From contig NC_060960.1 of the NCBI RefSeq assembly GCF_910589235.1, forward strand, positions 5,471,839 to 5,535,838: 64,000 nucleotides of DNA, given 5' to 3'. The translations under genes and the position numbers were made by a program. The notes under the pieces were generated by a model. It searched no databases. It saw only the letters and a list, made by a program, of their open reading frames with translations, and was not told where the DNA came from. Positions 22,574 through 35,863 of the stretch are shown here, one piece after another. Positions within the stretch are counted from its first letter, which is position 1; every line of letters begins with the position of its first letter. This DNA is from Vespa crabro (Eukaryota; Arthropoda; Insecta; Hymenoptera; Vespidae).

Positions 22574-23175
22574 AGGCCTTTCACACACGTACCAATGTAA
22601 AACGTAAGCCGTGAGGAAATTCACCAATCAGAGTCAATTATTCCTCTTTACATTTTTCAAGACAAGATATAAATTATAGAGGTTTTCGTAAGGATGAACT
22701 TTTTACAAATTACGTCTTATGTTCAACCAATCACATTCTTTCCCGCAATTAAACTCTACATTTGAAATTTTATGAATATGAATAATACACGGATTATAAT
22801 GTTGTGTATTCATAAATTGAGATTGAAATTATCAAGAGCATTGTGTTTTATGCTTTAACAAAACATAAACACAATACAAAAATGAAAATAATACCAGGCA
22901 GCACACTTAAGAATTATATTTTCGCGCAATTTCTTCGACGATAACTGTAATTGGTCGAAGTTTATAACTTATGACAATCGTATGCGATACCGTTTACGTA
23001 CTACGGCTTACGGTTTACGTCTTATGTCGATGCCACTGCAAAGATCTTCACGAAATTTTTCAACGTTACGGTTTATGTCTTGCGTCGAAAAATGTAGAGG
23101 GAAATAGTCAATTCTGATTGGTGGATTTCCTGACGGTTTACGTATTATCTTATGTTGATGATTGTGTGAAGGCCT
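22574..23175. mobile_element. MITE with ~100-bp terminal inverted repeats
   Basis: The left end begins AGGCCTTTCACACACGTACC and the right end reads GATTGTGTGAAGGCCT. Their inverted similarity runs about 100 bp inward, including CCAATCAGAGTCAATTATTCC on the left against the complement of AATAGTCAATTCTGATTGG on the right. The element is flanked by TTA on both sides (22571-22573 and 23176-23178; TTAA on the left). It is 602 bp long with no coding capacity. This is the structure of a nonautonomous DNA transposon. A three-base TTA duplication would fit PIF/Harbinger, and TTAA would fit piggyBac; the superfamily is left open. Confidence 0.8.
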
Positions 23176-23765
23176 TTAATATGTAATATAACAAAAGACT
23201 CGAATAAACTACTAAAAAAGTACTTATTTTAACTAATCAATATGAAAATGAAAACATATTTATTATCCTATTAAAAGTTTCTTCAGTTTAGCGCACTCAT
23301 GTTCGTAAGAAGTGACTACGTGACGCGCATTACATCGATGAAGCGCCTTTCGGCGCGGTCGCATGTGCTCTTCTAAGGTAGTTTGGTGGGGGAAGGTAAA
23401 ACCATGTGATCATCGACAACCAATCAGCTGTTTAACATTGTCCTGCCGCCAAGCCAAGCTCGTCTGACGTCCGTGGTCCTATGTGCATGCGAATCTGCAA
23501 CTTCCAATTACTTTACTATGCAGCAGTAGAATATTAAAAGGGATGGATAATTTATAATATACAACAATCAGCCAACTGTAATATTTCGTGCGTAGGATTC
23601 AATTTATCCTCGATAGCATTCTAAGATTTGTGTCACAAGTGTCGCCATTTTGGTGATACGGCAAGCTAAGCCTGCAAGTGTACCTATGATCTTTTTATTT
23701 TGGCTTAGTATTTGGGCGATCTGTGGGATCGTTTCCGACGTCGAACGAACGCAGTAATTATAGAG
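23176..23765 (+). promoter_or_regulatory. Promoter and 5' leader region of DP
   Basis: From about 23290 the sequence turns GC- and CpG-richer, with GCGCCTTTCGGCGC (a short dyad) at about 23342-23355. It continues into the ATG at 23766. No TATA box is obvious, as is usual for a housekeeping cell-cycle gene. The transcription start cannot be fixed from sequence. Confidence 0.5.
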
Positions 23766-26700
23766 ATGACACAACAAAATAAAACGATGAATTTCTTAAT
23801 ACATGACGCCAATGGTAAGTTATCTAAGAATGCGCCGACAGTCGGCATGTGTTTTTCGATATACTACACAACACGTTGCACTAATTTTTAATATTGGAAG
23901 ATATTCCTAGTTCTTGATCAACGTGCACTTCTAATGATTTGAAGTCTTTCCCAAACGTATATTTATATCCGAGTCATATGGAATATTTTCTATTGTCTTT
24001 CCTTTCTTTATGCACATTATAAGATTGTACATTTCCTTACTTTTTCTTGTATTAAAATAAAATTCAAAATTCATTTCTTCAAATAAACGTTAAGCCTGGC
24101 TTTCCTAATAATGTACATGATATATACTGTGAAAATATATATGGTAAAAAATCTGATCAATGATAAATATATGTACAAACGTACGAGTTATTTTAGACTA
24201 GTGATAGTCTGTACATTCATTTTCTCCTTGCAAACAATAAAGCATATATAAGTCCTCAAGAAATTGTGTAAATGCTTTTTATATGAATATATTCCTTTTT
24301 CATACAAAGGTAAATAAAAAAATAAAATGAGTATCAATCGAAATAATTTTATCTTTGCAACTTGATATAAGTAAGATACACCAAATCAAATAGTTCCTTT
24401 AAGTTAATTCTAATTAGAAATTACATACATTTAATTTTACTTAATAAAAGGAAAGTTAATTTTATCAAATTTGCAGATTTTATGTAGTTTAGTTTAATCT
24501 AATAAAGAATAAGCGAGTTAGTATCACCATACCAAAAAAAAAATATTCTAGTTCTGTTTCTTTGCATTATATGTTTCTTTGTATACATAGTTTATTTGTT
24601 TATTGTATTTATAGAGATTATATTATTTCATTATTATGATTTGATATTCTTAATATTAAATAAACTGAGTATATATCTTTCAATAGTACACTTTTTGTTA
24701 AATAATCTTTATTACTTTCATTAGAAAGAATATTATATAGAAATGCATATTTTAAAATTTTATTTAATCTGATTGACTTAATATTATTAATAAAGTAACG
24801 CAATAGAGCAACGCACACATATATATATATACAATTATTTTAAAAAGCAAATTAAAGTACGTTTCACAGAACATAATTTAATCTTCGATTATACATTATT
24901 TCCTATCCCTTATTTTATCAATTATTTGTTTATTTTGAGTCAATCTTTATGAAAATATCTATGATATAAATAGGTTAATAAAATGAAAAAAATTGTAATA
25001 TTAAAAACTCTTTCAGGCCATCCACAGGTGATAAAGGTTGTACAAAGTACACCCAATAAATCATTAAGTGGTATTATCAGCACAGCGAATACTGGTAGTT
25101 TTAAAGTTTTTAAAACACCAAGTCAAGAACCACAGGTAAATAATAATTGATACATACTTTATGTTATATTTATTTATAATTTTATTAACATTATTTTATT
25201 TTTCTATTTCGAATGTAATATATATGTTGTATATATTGTATACATTTTGTTTAAACGTATATAATTATCAGGTTCTGTCACCAAATGCACAAGTCCTCAG
25301 AACTATTAGTCTACAAAGTTCTTCAACCCCTGGTCAGAGTGAGCAAGTTTAATTCGTCATTAGAGCAACGATTATTTAATTTTCATTACTAATTTATATT
25401 ATTCTTTGTAGGATTGGTGACAATACCTTTGCAAAATACAAAGTTAAATACTACTAAACCTGGAGATCCTGTAGTAACAAAAACAATACAGTTAACATCG
25501 GCTCAAATGGTAAACAATATCTCTAAATATTCTTACATTCATAAAAGTCTTAGTTTTTATGCTTTTTTTTCTCTGTTGATATCTCATAATATTCCCTGAG
25601 AATTTCATAAAAGAATTACTTATATAATATTTCAAATGATATAAATATATCTATCCAATTCATATAATATAAACATCTTCATATGAATATTATTATCATT
25701 TTCTGTAATAATTGTAATTTTGTTTCAGAGTGATATAAAACAGGCAATAGTATCTCAACAACAGCAAAGTAGTAATCAACAGCTTGTTAAGGATGTATCA
25801 GGGAAAACATTTATTAGTCCAATATTGGATCATAGTGGTTCTAGAAAACGACAAGATACAGAAAGTGATTTTGTGCCTGAGTACTGTATTACTTACATTA
25901 ATATTTTTATCTAAAATAATTTCTGTGTGTATTTTATTGTCAGAAGTAATATTATTTGCTAAAATTATTTCGTAATTATGTTTCTAGCAAAAGAAGGAAA
26001 ACGGAAAAAGTAGGGAAAGGTCTACGCCATTTTTCGATGAAAGTATGTGAAAAAGTAAAAAAAAAAGGCACCACGTCGTATAATGAAGTGGCGGATGAAT
26101 TAGTAGGAGAATTTACTAATCCTGCACATATAAACTCATTAACAGATCAGGTAAATTTTTATGACACTAGGTATATATATAATGAATAATTTTTTTTAAA
26201 TAAATAATATAATTATAATTTTGTTTTTTTTTTTTTTTTTTTTCCAGCAATATGATCAAAAAAATATAAGGAGACGTGTATATGATGCTTTAAATGTATT
26301 AATGGCAATGAATATTATTTCCAAAGAAAAGAAAGAAATTCGGTGGTTAGGTTTACCAACTAATTCATTACAAGAGTGTTTAGCACTAGAAAAAGATAAG
26401 AAAAAGAAAATTGAAAAAATTAAAGCAAAGACACAACAACTTCATCAACTCATTCTTTCACACATTTCATTTAAAAATCTGGTAGAACGTAATCGTTTAA
26501 ATGAAAGTCTTCGCGGACCACCAAAACCTAATTCTGCCATACAGCTGCCATTCCTCATAGTGAATACCAGCAAAAAGACTGTCATAGATTGCAGCATTTC
26601 AAACGACAAGTATATTTCACTAACCTTACATTATGCTTATAATAATATTTTTAAACTTTTTATTGCATTTACAAAATCCAAGAGATTATATTATCTCTTT

Positions 26701-27268
26701 ATATTTTATTGTTGCAGAACTGAGTACCTGTTTAATTTTAATGATAAGTTTGAAATTCATGATGACATTGAGGTTTTAAAACAAATGGGTTTGGCCTTTG
26801 GTAATTATAAAATATTAAGTAATTATATATTAAATTATATTATTTATAAATATTTACTATCAACAAAAATTTATATTTTTAGGCCTAGAAAAAGGTAACT
26901 GTTCCGAGGAGAATTTACGGACTGCAAAATTGATGGTTCCTAAATCGCTTGAAAAATATGTGGAACGTACGTATTTTAAAGTGAGATAACAAATAAATGA
27001 ATTATTTCAACATTGTACAAATTTTATTATTTCAGAATTAGCATCAGGTGATCTGGAAAAATTCATCCCAGTCACTATACCTGGTCCTAGTACTTCTATG
27101 GAAGACCTAGAAGTTAAATTAGAAGGTTCTAGGCCACCTTCTTCATCACATACTTCGTTATCTGAAGATGCTCTTTCACCACCGTCTCAATATTATTCAG
27201 AAGAAGAAGATGATGAAGAAGAGAGCGATCAGGATGATCAAGCTGATAGTGATCTAGAAGTTAACTAG
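23766..27268 (+). CDS. Dp: Transcription factor DP (E2F dimerisation partner), 469 aa
   Basis: Ten exons: 23766-23814, 25017-25135, 25272-25338, 25412-25509, 25729-25880, 25988-26150, 26248-26609, 26718-26800, 26883-26966 and 27036-27268 (stop TAG). All phases match, giving 469 residues, close to insect DP length. DP pairs with E2F to bind promoters of cell-cycle genes in the nucleus. The winged-helix DNA-binding domain spans about residues 170-250, with GKGLRHFSMKVCEKV and the DNA-contacting RRRVYDALNV. The heterodimer coiled coil follows (LEKDKKKKIEKIKAKTQQL). Then comes the conserved DP core, with LPFLIVNTSKKTVIDC and TEYLFNFNDKFEIHDDIEVL. The C-terminus is acidic (EEEDDEEESDQDD). The first exon holds only 16 codons and the first intron is 1.2 kb. 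Assignment is firm. Confidence 0.95.
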
Positions 27269-28625
27269 CACCTGGATCAAACTTCCCAAGGCTGGACTCA
27301 GGGTTCGTTACGTCATTATGTAAATAACTTTGAATATTTTAATCTAACATAGTATACTACAATGAGTCCATATTTAACATAAATAATTATTATTCTAGAC
27401 TTCATTGTTATCCATAATTTTATTTGTAATATAATATTTAGTTCTATTAAGAAGTTATGACTCATTGTTATTTTTAAAAAATATGTACATCTCACCCGAA
27501 ATGTGCTCATTTAATTTATAGATACAGATAATTATAATTTCAGGATATTCATTATTTTCTTCAGTGGTGTCAACGTGATCATTATCAATATCACCACTGA
27601 CATCGTCGTTACCGCCCCAATCACCAGAGTCTTCACCATGTCGATCAAGATTATGTAGGTGTATAATAGTAATCAAGGATTTTTAATTAATCCTTACTAT
27701 CATCGATACATATAATCTGATAAAGTAAATGAGAATGGTCAAGAGGAAAATACATCGATTGGAGGCAAATGGAAAAAAGTAATACATAATTACTTCGCCT
27801 AAATATATCAGCAAGGCTCTTTTCATATTAGGAAACCAGTTCAATGCACAAGAAGTGATTCTAATTTTGAAAACATATATAATATCAAAAACCATTGACT
27901 GTGCATTGATTTGCAGATTTATATGACTAGCACCTATGTATAATAAATTATAATCTTAGCCTTATACCTACATTAATATGTGTATAAAATATTAAGACCA
28001 GTACTCATTTTCTTATGGCACGTTTATAATAATTATCATCAGTGATACACGGTGAAGTCCAGTATGCTAAATGCGAATACGTCTGACTCGATTTTGAAGT
28101 ATAAATAAATTGTCATAATGCTATTGTTCTATTTTTTATTAATTTTTAGTGTAAATGTTTATTCATAAGGTTACCTGTCCAAGTAACTTAAAGTAATGAC
28201 ATTGACACAATTGATTGTAATATACAATTGGAATCAGGTGCAAATGAAAGGTTTCTAAATATATAGACATGTATTGATAATTTATAATTTTGACTTAATA
28301 ATTATTCTATCACAAAAAAAAACAAAAACAATTCTATATATATTATTAGTTACAAGATATAAAATATGATTAGTTTTATTATAAAATTGTTATATAGTTT
28401 GTCAAAACTATAATCTTTAAAACAAGAAATGAAAATATATGAACTTAATGTTTATTACATTAAAATAACAATAACTTACTCTTCTAACTTACAAGAATAT
28501 ATTCTCCATTGTCAATAAAAAATTGACTTGAAGAAGCAGGTGATGTTAATCAATAACTGAATAAGTTTTATAACATTAAACTTTTTATCTACTGTATACA
28601 ATGATTAGGTAATTTTTAAAGTCCT
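27269..28625. other. Convergent 3' space between DP and COPS9
   Basis: AT-rich sequence taking the 3' UTRs of DP (+) and COPS9 (-). The small minus-strand open frames (27455-27676 and others) lack splice support or a recognisable domain. Confidence 0.7.
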
Positions 28626-29063
28626 TTAATCTAAATCATCATCATCAAAGAGATCATCGAACTCTGAAATTATAATAAATTTATGAATTAAAATTTAATT
28701 TATTACAAGAAAACATTAGATGTGTTTAAAAATACTTCATGTTCATACCATTAAAAAAGTCTGCATGTACCGCCTTCTCACTGGTTGTAAGGTCTACTAA
28801 TAAACGACTACCACCAACCTAAAAATATGTTATAATTTTATGAAATAAAATATGTGTGATAAAAAGTAATTGCATACAATCATATAATTATTTTTTATGT
28901 TTATATATATATATACATACATATCATAAAATATAATAAATTATAATTATTAACATTTTGAACATCATAAATTATATTGTTATAATATAATTACCTCTTC
29001 AAGTTCTATGTACGATCCTGCACCTTCCGGAAACATTTCATCTGCCACAAGAGTCGGCTTCAT
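28626..29063 (-). CDS. COPS9: COP9 signalosome subunit 9, 58 aa
   Basis: Three small exons on the minus strand: 29063-28995, 28818-28749 and 28663-28626. Phases match (0, then 1) and the stop is TAA, giving 58 residues. The N-terminal MKPTLVADEMFPEGAGSY and the C-terminal KAVHADFFNEFDDLFDDDD match the well-known COPS9/MYEOV2 family. That family is the smallest acidic subunit of the COP9 signalosome, which removes Nedd8 from cullin-RING ligases. Its exons are too short for open-frame searches and are easily missed in annotation. It lies head-to-head with the SDR gene starting at 29479, about 415 bp away. Confidence 0.93.
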
Positions 29064-29478
29064 AGTTAATCAGTTTTATATACTGAATGTTAACAACAAA
29101 AGACACTCTTCTACCATTCAATAACAAACAAATTTTAAGATATGGAGTAATGGCTCATGTTACTATGAAACGAATTAACTGCCATCTGATGGAATTTTTA
29201 TTATCTACAATTATAATTTTATATTGTATCCGGTGAAAATATAATATACTGATTGTTATTTAAAGAATATTGTGTGTTTTTATCAAATAAAGCAAATTTA
29301 TCCAATTAATTTGTTGTAATTCTTATAATTTATCCAGATTCGTGTATGATCGCATATATATTTGTATATATATATATGTGTTCGGTGGTGATTGCACGAG
29401 TTAAAGATAAAAATATAATATAAGAAATATATAATATAATATAAGAAAAATTGTTTTCATTATTTCTAACATTTAATA
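29064..29478. promoter_or_regulatory. Shared promoter region of COPS9 and the SDR gene
   Basis: Only 415 bp separate the two divergent start codons, so both 5' UTRs and promoters must lie here. The region is AT-rich with no clear TATA box or CpG cluster. A bidirectional promoter is inferred from spacing alone. Confidence 0.5.
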
Positions 29479-30731
29479 ATGCGATGGTCAATTTCGAAAC
29501 CAGTTTATTATGCATCAATGATTGCAACTACAGTTGGTGCAGTATATCTAACGAAGTAATAGATTTTTATATAATTTTATCTTGAATATCATTATGTTGT
29601 ATTTGAAAAATTTATTCAATTTGACTGTTAATAATTTTTTTTTAAGATATTCATTAAATGATTTTACAAGTATTATATAAATTTTTTTTTTTTTATTTAT
29701 AGAGATTATTTTGGTGGGAAAAAGTATGAAGGAAAAGAGAATTTAGAAGGTAAAGTTATCATTGTTACCGGTGCTAATTCTGGTATTGGGAAAGAAACAG
29801 CTCGTGCATTTGCTGCACGGAATGCGAAAGTTATCTTAGCTTGTAGAAATAAAGATAGATGTGAACAGGTATTCATAAATTGTAAATGTTATTATATGTA
29901 TTATATATTAGTTTTGATAAAAAGTTTATTAATTTATCTTATTATTTTAGGCACGCAAAGAAATTGTCATTGAAACCAAAAATAAACTTGTTTACTGTAG
30001 AAAATGTGACTTGGCATCTCAAGAAAGTATACGGACCTTTGTTACTCGATTTAAAAATGGTAATAGTCAAATATTTTAATTACCTATTACGGCATATCAA
30101 TTTTAATATTCGTATTGATGATACAGAAAATTCTCAACTTGATATACTTGTTAATAATGGTGGTGTAATGCGGTGTCCAAAAAGTTATACAAAAGAAGGC
30201 ATTGAAATGCAACTAGGAGTAAATCATATGGGACACTTTTTACTTACAAATTTATTATTAGACGTTTTAAAACAATCTGCACCATCTAGAATTATAAATG
30301 TTTCAAGTAATGCACATTTAAAGGGAAAACTTCAAGTCAAAGATTTAAATAGTATGGAAAACTATGATCCTTATGAGGCATATGCACAAAGTAAATTAGC
30401 TAATATTTTATTTACAAGAGAATTGGCAAAGAAACTAAAAGGTATTATAACTTTAATAATATATCTAGCATTTATTCGTTTGAATTAACAAGTATATTAT
30501 TTAGGAACACAAGTCACAGTTAATGCAGTTCATCCAGGAATTGTTGATACAGAAATAACAAGACACATGACATTATTTAAAAATCTTTGGTTTAAATATT
30601 TTATTAAACCATTTATTTGGCCTTTTATAAAGTCACCCAAACAAGGAGCTCAAACAATTTTACATGTTGCATTAGATCCTAATCTTGACAATATCACAGG
30701 CTCTTATTTCAGGTAATATATCTGTAAGATC

Positions 30732-30781
<50 letters not shown>

Positions 30782-31328
30782 TGTATATGTATGTATAAAA
30801 GGTATCTCATTTAAATTAATTCCCTTGAATATCTGCAAAACTATTGATAATACAAAATAATATTGGATATAAAAGTTGAATGGTTTCAAAGGGCACATAA
30901 TGTGGTATAATTTGATATATTGTCTGTGGACGCATAGAGGATATATGAAGGCCAATTATATTTTTTAAAATTGTATTATATGTTCTTGATGCATCGATCA
31001 ATACAGCTTGACATTGTCTATAGAAAAATATTAACTCATATATTTAGAAAAATTATTAGCTTAGGAGATATTTTAATTTAAATACTGCTAAGAAACTATC
31101 ACTCTCTTACTACTATTATTTACTTACTATTTTTACTATCTTTTAGTAAAAGAGTAATGGTAATGGGATACCCTATATACTGAGAAAAATAATATATTAT
31201 AATTTTTTTGTTGTTTTTGTTTTAGTAATAATGAAATTGTTAACATTTCTGAGGAAGCTAAAGATGACAAATTGGCGAAATGGTTATGGCTAGTTAGTGA
31301 AAAATGGACGAAGTTAAATGTTAGTTAA
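29479..31328 (+). CDS. Retinol-dehydrogenase-like short-chain dehydrogenase (RDH11-14 type), 325 aa
   Basis: Six exons: 29479-29555, 29703-29868, 29951-30059, 30127-30441, 30505-30712 and 31226-31328 (stop TAA), phase-consistent, 325 residues. Members of this SDR group use NADP(H) to interconvert retinol-type alcohols and aldehydes at ER or mitochondrial membranes. An N-terminal hydrophobic stretch (about residues 8-24) should anchor it. The cofactor motif TGANSGIG is at residues 48-55. The catalytic residues are Ser177 in INVSS and the Y-A-Q-S-K motif at 203-207. The usual NNAG motif reads NNGG (127-130), a conservative change. The C-terminal HPGIVDTEI block is present. The physiological substrate cannot be told from sequence. 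Confidence 0.92.
30733..30790. repeat. (TA)n(TG)n microsatellite in the last SDR intron
   Basis: A compound TA then TG run, directly after the donor side of the 0.5-kb last intron. Confidence 0.9.
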
Positions 31329-33600
31329 TATAGTAAATGTAATATCATTTAAATTAAAATGAAATTGGCGTAAAAATTTATATTTATTTCGTCACAATAA
31401 TTTTATTTGTACTATTGTATTATTAAATAATCTTTCTATTCACAAAAGTGATTATGAAAACTCCTTTTAATAATTAAATCAATTGAATACCTATTGAAAG
31501 AAAGTGCACAAAATTTATTTTAACATAAATAACCTTGCAAGGAACGCCCGTTTTCACGAATATCCTCTAAACATGACTTGTTAAAGCAACGAACAAGATA
31601 TTTGTTGCTTTAAAGAATCGATTACTATATTATAAAAAAGTGAACGTCAAAAGAAAGTATGCTAATTATGAGGAGGATGTAATCACTAAATAAATATGGC
31701 GTCTTTTTTACCGCCAAAATAGTTGAACAATTTTTGCCACGCATGTGCATTGTTACGTCACACGTCAACAAACATATTCATTTTTTTCATCTACCATCAG
31801 AAAATAACGTATAATATAAAATCTAAGAATATAAAATCATGATAAAATCATGAAAAATTTTATTAATCGATATTATAGAAGTAAATATCTATATTCTAAT
31901 TAAATAGTTAAGTACAATGAATTCCCGCCATACACGCATAAAACACTTCTTTTTATTTTCCATATTGCGCGCCAAAAAACAGACCAGCAATAAATCGAAT
32001 AATAAAAGAATTCATTATTATTTATTATACATTTATTTTGTAAATATAATTCTTTTTTATTTATATGCAATATTTAATAATATATAATTAATTTCAATAA
32101 AGTATTATAATTATATAATAATCAAAAATCACGGAAAATGTTTGACCGGACTATAAAAAAAGAAACCGAAATATATAGATATATTTGTGCACATAAATGT
32201 ATAGATTATGCACATGGAATCGAGTTCGATTACGACTAATTTATTATGGGCACTACTGATTCACATAAATTTAGCTATACAATTTCTTGGAAAATATTTG
32301 TTTTCAAAATCAAGGTAGATGACATAAAATTCTTTTAATTGCTTGTTGCGTATACACGAATGTTGAATTTGGCACAACTGCATTCATAAAAAACTTTATA
32401 TGTGTTTATTTCAACGTATGATTTTCTGATGATACGCACACACACACATACTAATTCTTGGAAAAGTCAAAGCTTTTTATTTCAATACTGATTTTAGGTA
32501 ACGTATTGTCTTCTTTTTTAAAAGAAATAAAAACAAGTAAATGCATGTGCAATATTTTTCCTTTCAGTTATTTGTATGTTTATCATGAATTATTATTAAT
32601 ATATATAAAACATAAACTTAACATTATTGATATATATTATTACCCAATAAATAAAACAATTATTTTATATTCAAGATGAATCGATAGCGATAATAAATGT
32701 ATACAATATATTCTTTAAAAAAATGTAAAATAATCGAAAATATTATAAGTGTAGAAATATGAACAAATAAAAATACGACATACACTCTTTGACGTACAAA
32801 GGACGACTGAGTTGATACCTTCGAAATCACTGGTGTGTTGTTTACGTCACTAGCGAGCAACATATAAAATTAATAATAAAGTTTACATTTAATTAAATTC
32901 TATATTGAAATTACTTTGTATGTAAGATGTGTTAATAAATATGTAATATCTAATGATTTTATATTACATAGTAAATAGAATTTATACATTACCTTTTTAT
33001 TCTTGTATATAGTAAATAATACTTTGTATTCGATATTATTAAATATTTATTTTTAAGTATCGTCAGGAATATAGTCGTTACATAATTATGAAATTTCATT
33101 ATGTGATAAGCACAAAGAAAGTTTTGGCTGATATGAAATGGTATTTTATACGTCTACGGAAAGGAAACTCTTACTATATGTCAAATGTATGTTGTAATCG
33201 GATCTGCAATGCCCTCTAGAACCAAACCTGTTCATTTTTAAATTGATCGTATATCTACAGTTTCATTTTTCTATGTTAAAAGTAAAAGTAATGTGATACC
33301 TTTGTGTACATTACAATTCGTGGCTCCATATATATAAATGTCATATATATATAGATAATAATCTATATTTTTTATTTGATTAGAGTATTCTACTCTATAA
33401 GAATGCTCTTTGTATCGATAACAATGAGTACTGACCATTCACTTACTAATAGTTTGGACATAAATACGAAACTTCATTAAAAAGTATCATGATATTCCAC
33501 AAATTACAATAAATTGTTATAACAGATGGTATATTTAATTTAAAAGTCAAATTGTTTACAGTTAATTGAAGAACGTCAGATAAATTAAAATAAGAATACC
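31329..33600. other. Intergenic region between the SDR and acid phosphatase genes
   Basis: About 2.3 kb of AT-rich sequence. No exon with matching splice sites and no RNA gene was recognised. Short TA and CA runs occur near 32430-32450 and 33330-33360. Confidence 0.65.
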
Positions 33601-35539
33601 ATGTTCATTGGATCATTTACTGTGTTTATAAATTTCATTATATTGAGTTTTGCTGATAAAAATGTTAATTTGGGAACTGTTATTTTCGCAAATGTCGTAA
33701 GTAAAAAGTTATATAAAAGTTATATATATATATATATATATATGTTTATTAAGAAATATATATATATTTTATTTTTGGATTGATTTTATCATTTATGCAT
33801 TTTATTTATGTTATTTATTTGAATTATTTGAGTAAAAATACTTATATGATATTATGATTTTATAAGCTTTATAGGCATGGTGATAGAACTCCTATTGAAC
33901 CATACCCAACAGATCCATATAAGAATGAGTCATTATGGCCAGTACCTTATGGACAGCTAACAAATGTAAGTAGAAAAAATTAATTAATTATAAATTATAA
34001 ATTATAAATTATAAATTGTACATGTAACATACTTATGTATCAGTTATATTATTTTGGTATAATTGTAGTATTATATTGTTTCTTACACTGTTTGTACAGC
34101 TGGGGAAAAGTCAACACTTTTACATGGGCCAGTGGCTTAGGAACAGGTACTCTCATCTTTTAAGTGACTTGTACAGTCCGTATGACATTTATATCCACAG
34201 TACAGATGTAGATCGTACTTTAATGTCAGCTGAAACAAATTTAGCTGGTTTATATCCACCTAAAGGAAATCAAATATGGAATGCTATCCATTGGATTCCT
34301 ATTCCAATACATACTATACCAGAATCAGAAGATAATGTTTTATCAGGAAAAAAATACTGCCAAAGATATAATTTTGAATTGGATAAAGTATTAGAATCTC
34401 CAGAAATAAAAAAAATAAATCAAGACAATAAGCATTTGTATGATTATTTGACAGAGAAAACAGGAATGAATGTTACATCTTTAAAAGATGTTAATCATAT
34501 ATATGATACATTGTACATTGAAGTAATTATACATAAATATTTTTACCAAAGTAATTCTTTTAAGTTGTTGATATAATAACAGATTTTTTATTGCAGGATT
34601 TATATAATAAAACTTTACCTGAATGGACAAAAACTGTATTCCCGGATAAATTAAAACCACTTGCTGCAAAAAGTTTTACAATAAGTGCATACAATAAAAT
34701 ATTACAAAAATTGAAGATAGGTAAAGTATACCTTTTTACTAACATAAGCATAAGTAAAGTTTTTATACTTCATGTGATTTTATGTTTTATTCTTTCTTTG
34801 TTAACAGGTTTATTGTTTGGAGAGATAATAGATCACATGGAAAAAAAATCTAGAAATGCTTTGGTACCTGATAGAAAAGTTTGGATGTATAGTGCACATG
34901 ATGAAACAGTGGCAAATATGTTAATGACTTTAGATTTATTTGATCCGCATTGCCCTCCATACATAGCCACAATTTTAATAGAATTAAGAGTAAATTCTAA
35001 AAAAGAATACTTTGTCACGGTATAAGTTTTATATAAATATGTTTCTAAAGCTGTTATAAATGTTATAATCTAATACTGCCAAGAAAAGAAAGTTTAACAT
35101 TTAATATTTACTGTATTATAATTAATATTTAATGTTAAGTTATTTAATTTTTTATAGATTTCATACAAAAATACTACAGAAGAACCAAATCTATTAACTC
35201 TTCCTGGTTGCATTACTTTATGTCCCTTGAATAAATTTATTAAATTAACCAAAGATTTTATACCAGAAGATTGGCACAAAGAGTGCATGATAAAACAGGA
35301 AAATGATGAATATGATATGAATACAAAGACTCTTGTTGGTAAGTGGCTCCTACAAATAATAATGTGTTTATAAATAATTTATAAAAGATTAAACTGTTTT
35401 TAACATTTTAACAGCAATATGGAGAACATCAATAATGATGCTTGTTTTTATAGTTTCGTTAGTAACTGTACTTACTTACCGGCACTATAAACGTGAGCAA
35501 AATCAGTATTATCTCAAATTAGTAACAGATCCTATATAA
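33601..35539 (+). CDS. Histidine acid phosphatase, membrane-anchored, 419 aa
   Basis: Seven exons: 33601-33696, 33867-33965, 34100-34522, 34597-34720, 34808-35019, 35158-35338 and 35415-35539 (stop TAA), phase-consistent, 419 residues. The family hydrolyses phosphomonoesters at acid pH in lysosomes or secretions. The catalytic RHGDRTP is at residues 35-41 and the proton donor His-Asp pair at 278-279 (SAHDETV). The N-terminus is a signal peptide (MFIGSFTVFINFIILSFA). The last exon encodes a hydrophobic helix (IMMLVFIVSLVTVLTY) and a short basic tail, as in lysosomal acid phosphatase. Exon 2 must start at CTT (33867): the nearer TATAG would break the frame and lose the start of YRHGDR. The family also includes bee-venom acid phosphatases, but the tail anchor points to a lysosomal or surface role. 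Confidence 0.92.
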
Positions 35540-35802
35540 GAATATACATAATGATTGCAATTACAATATAATACAGAATATTTGCTATCATCGGAGTGAA
35601 AAATGGCCATAGAAATGTATTATTGATGTTTCGATAAAGATAGTAAAGTTTTTTTTAATGCAATTATTTTATTATATATGAAGATAACAACAAAAATTTT
35701 ATTTCTATAATAGATAAAATATTACACAATAATATGTGTAATAAACTTTGTATTAATCACTTCTAATATCTTTGTCTGTACTTTGTATATACAAAGGTGA
35801 TT

Positions 35803-35863
<61 letters not shown>

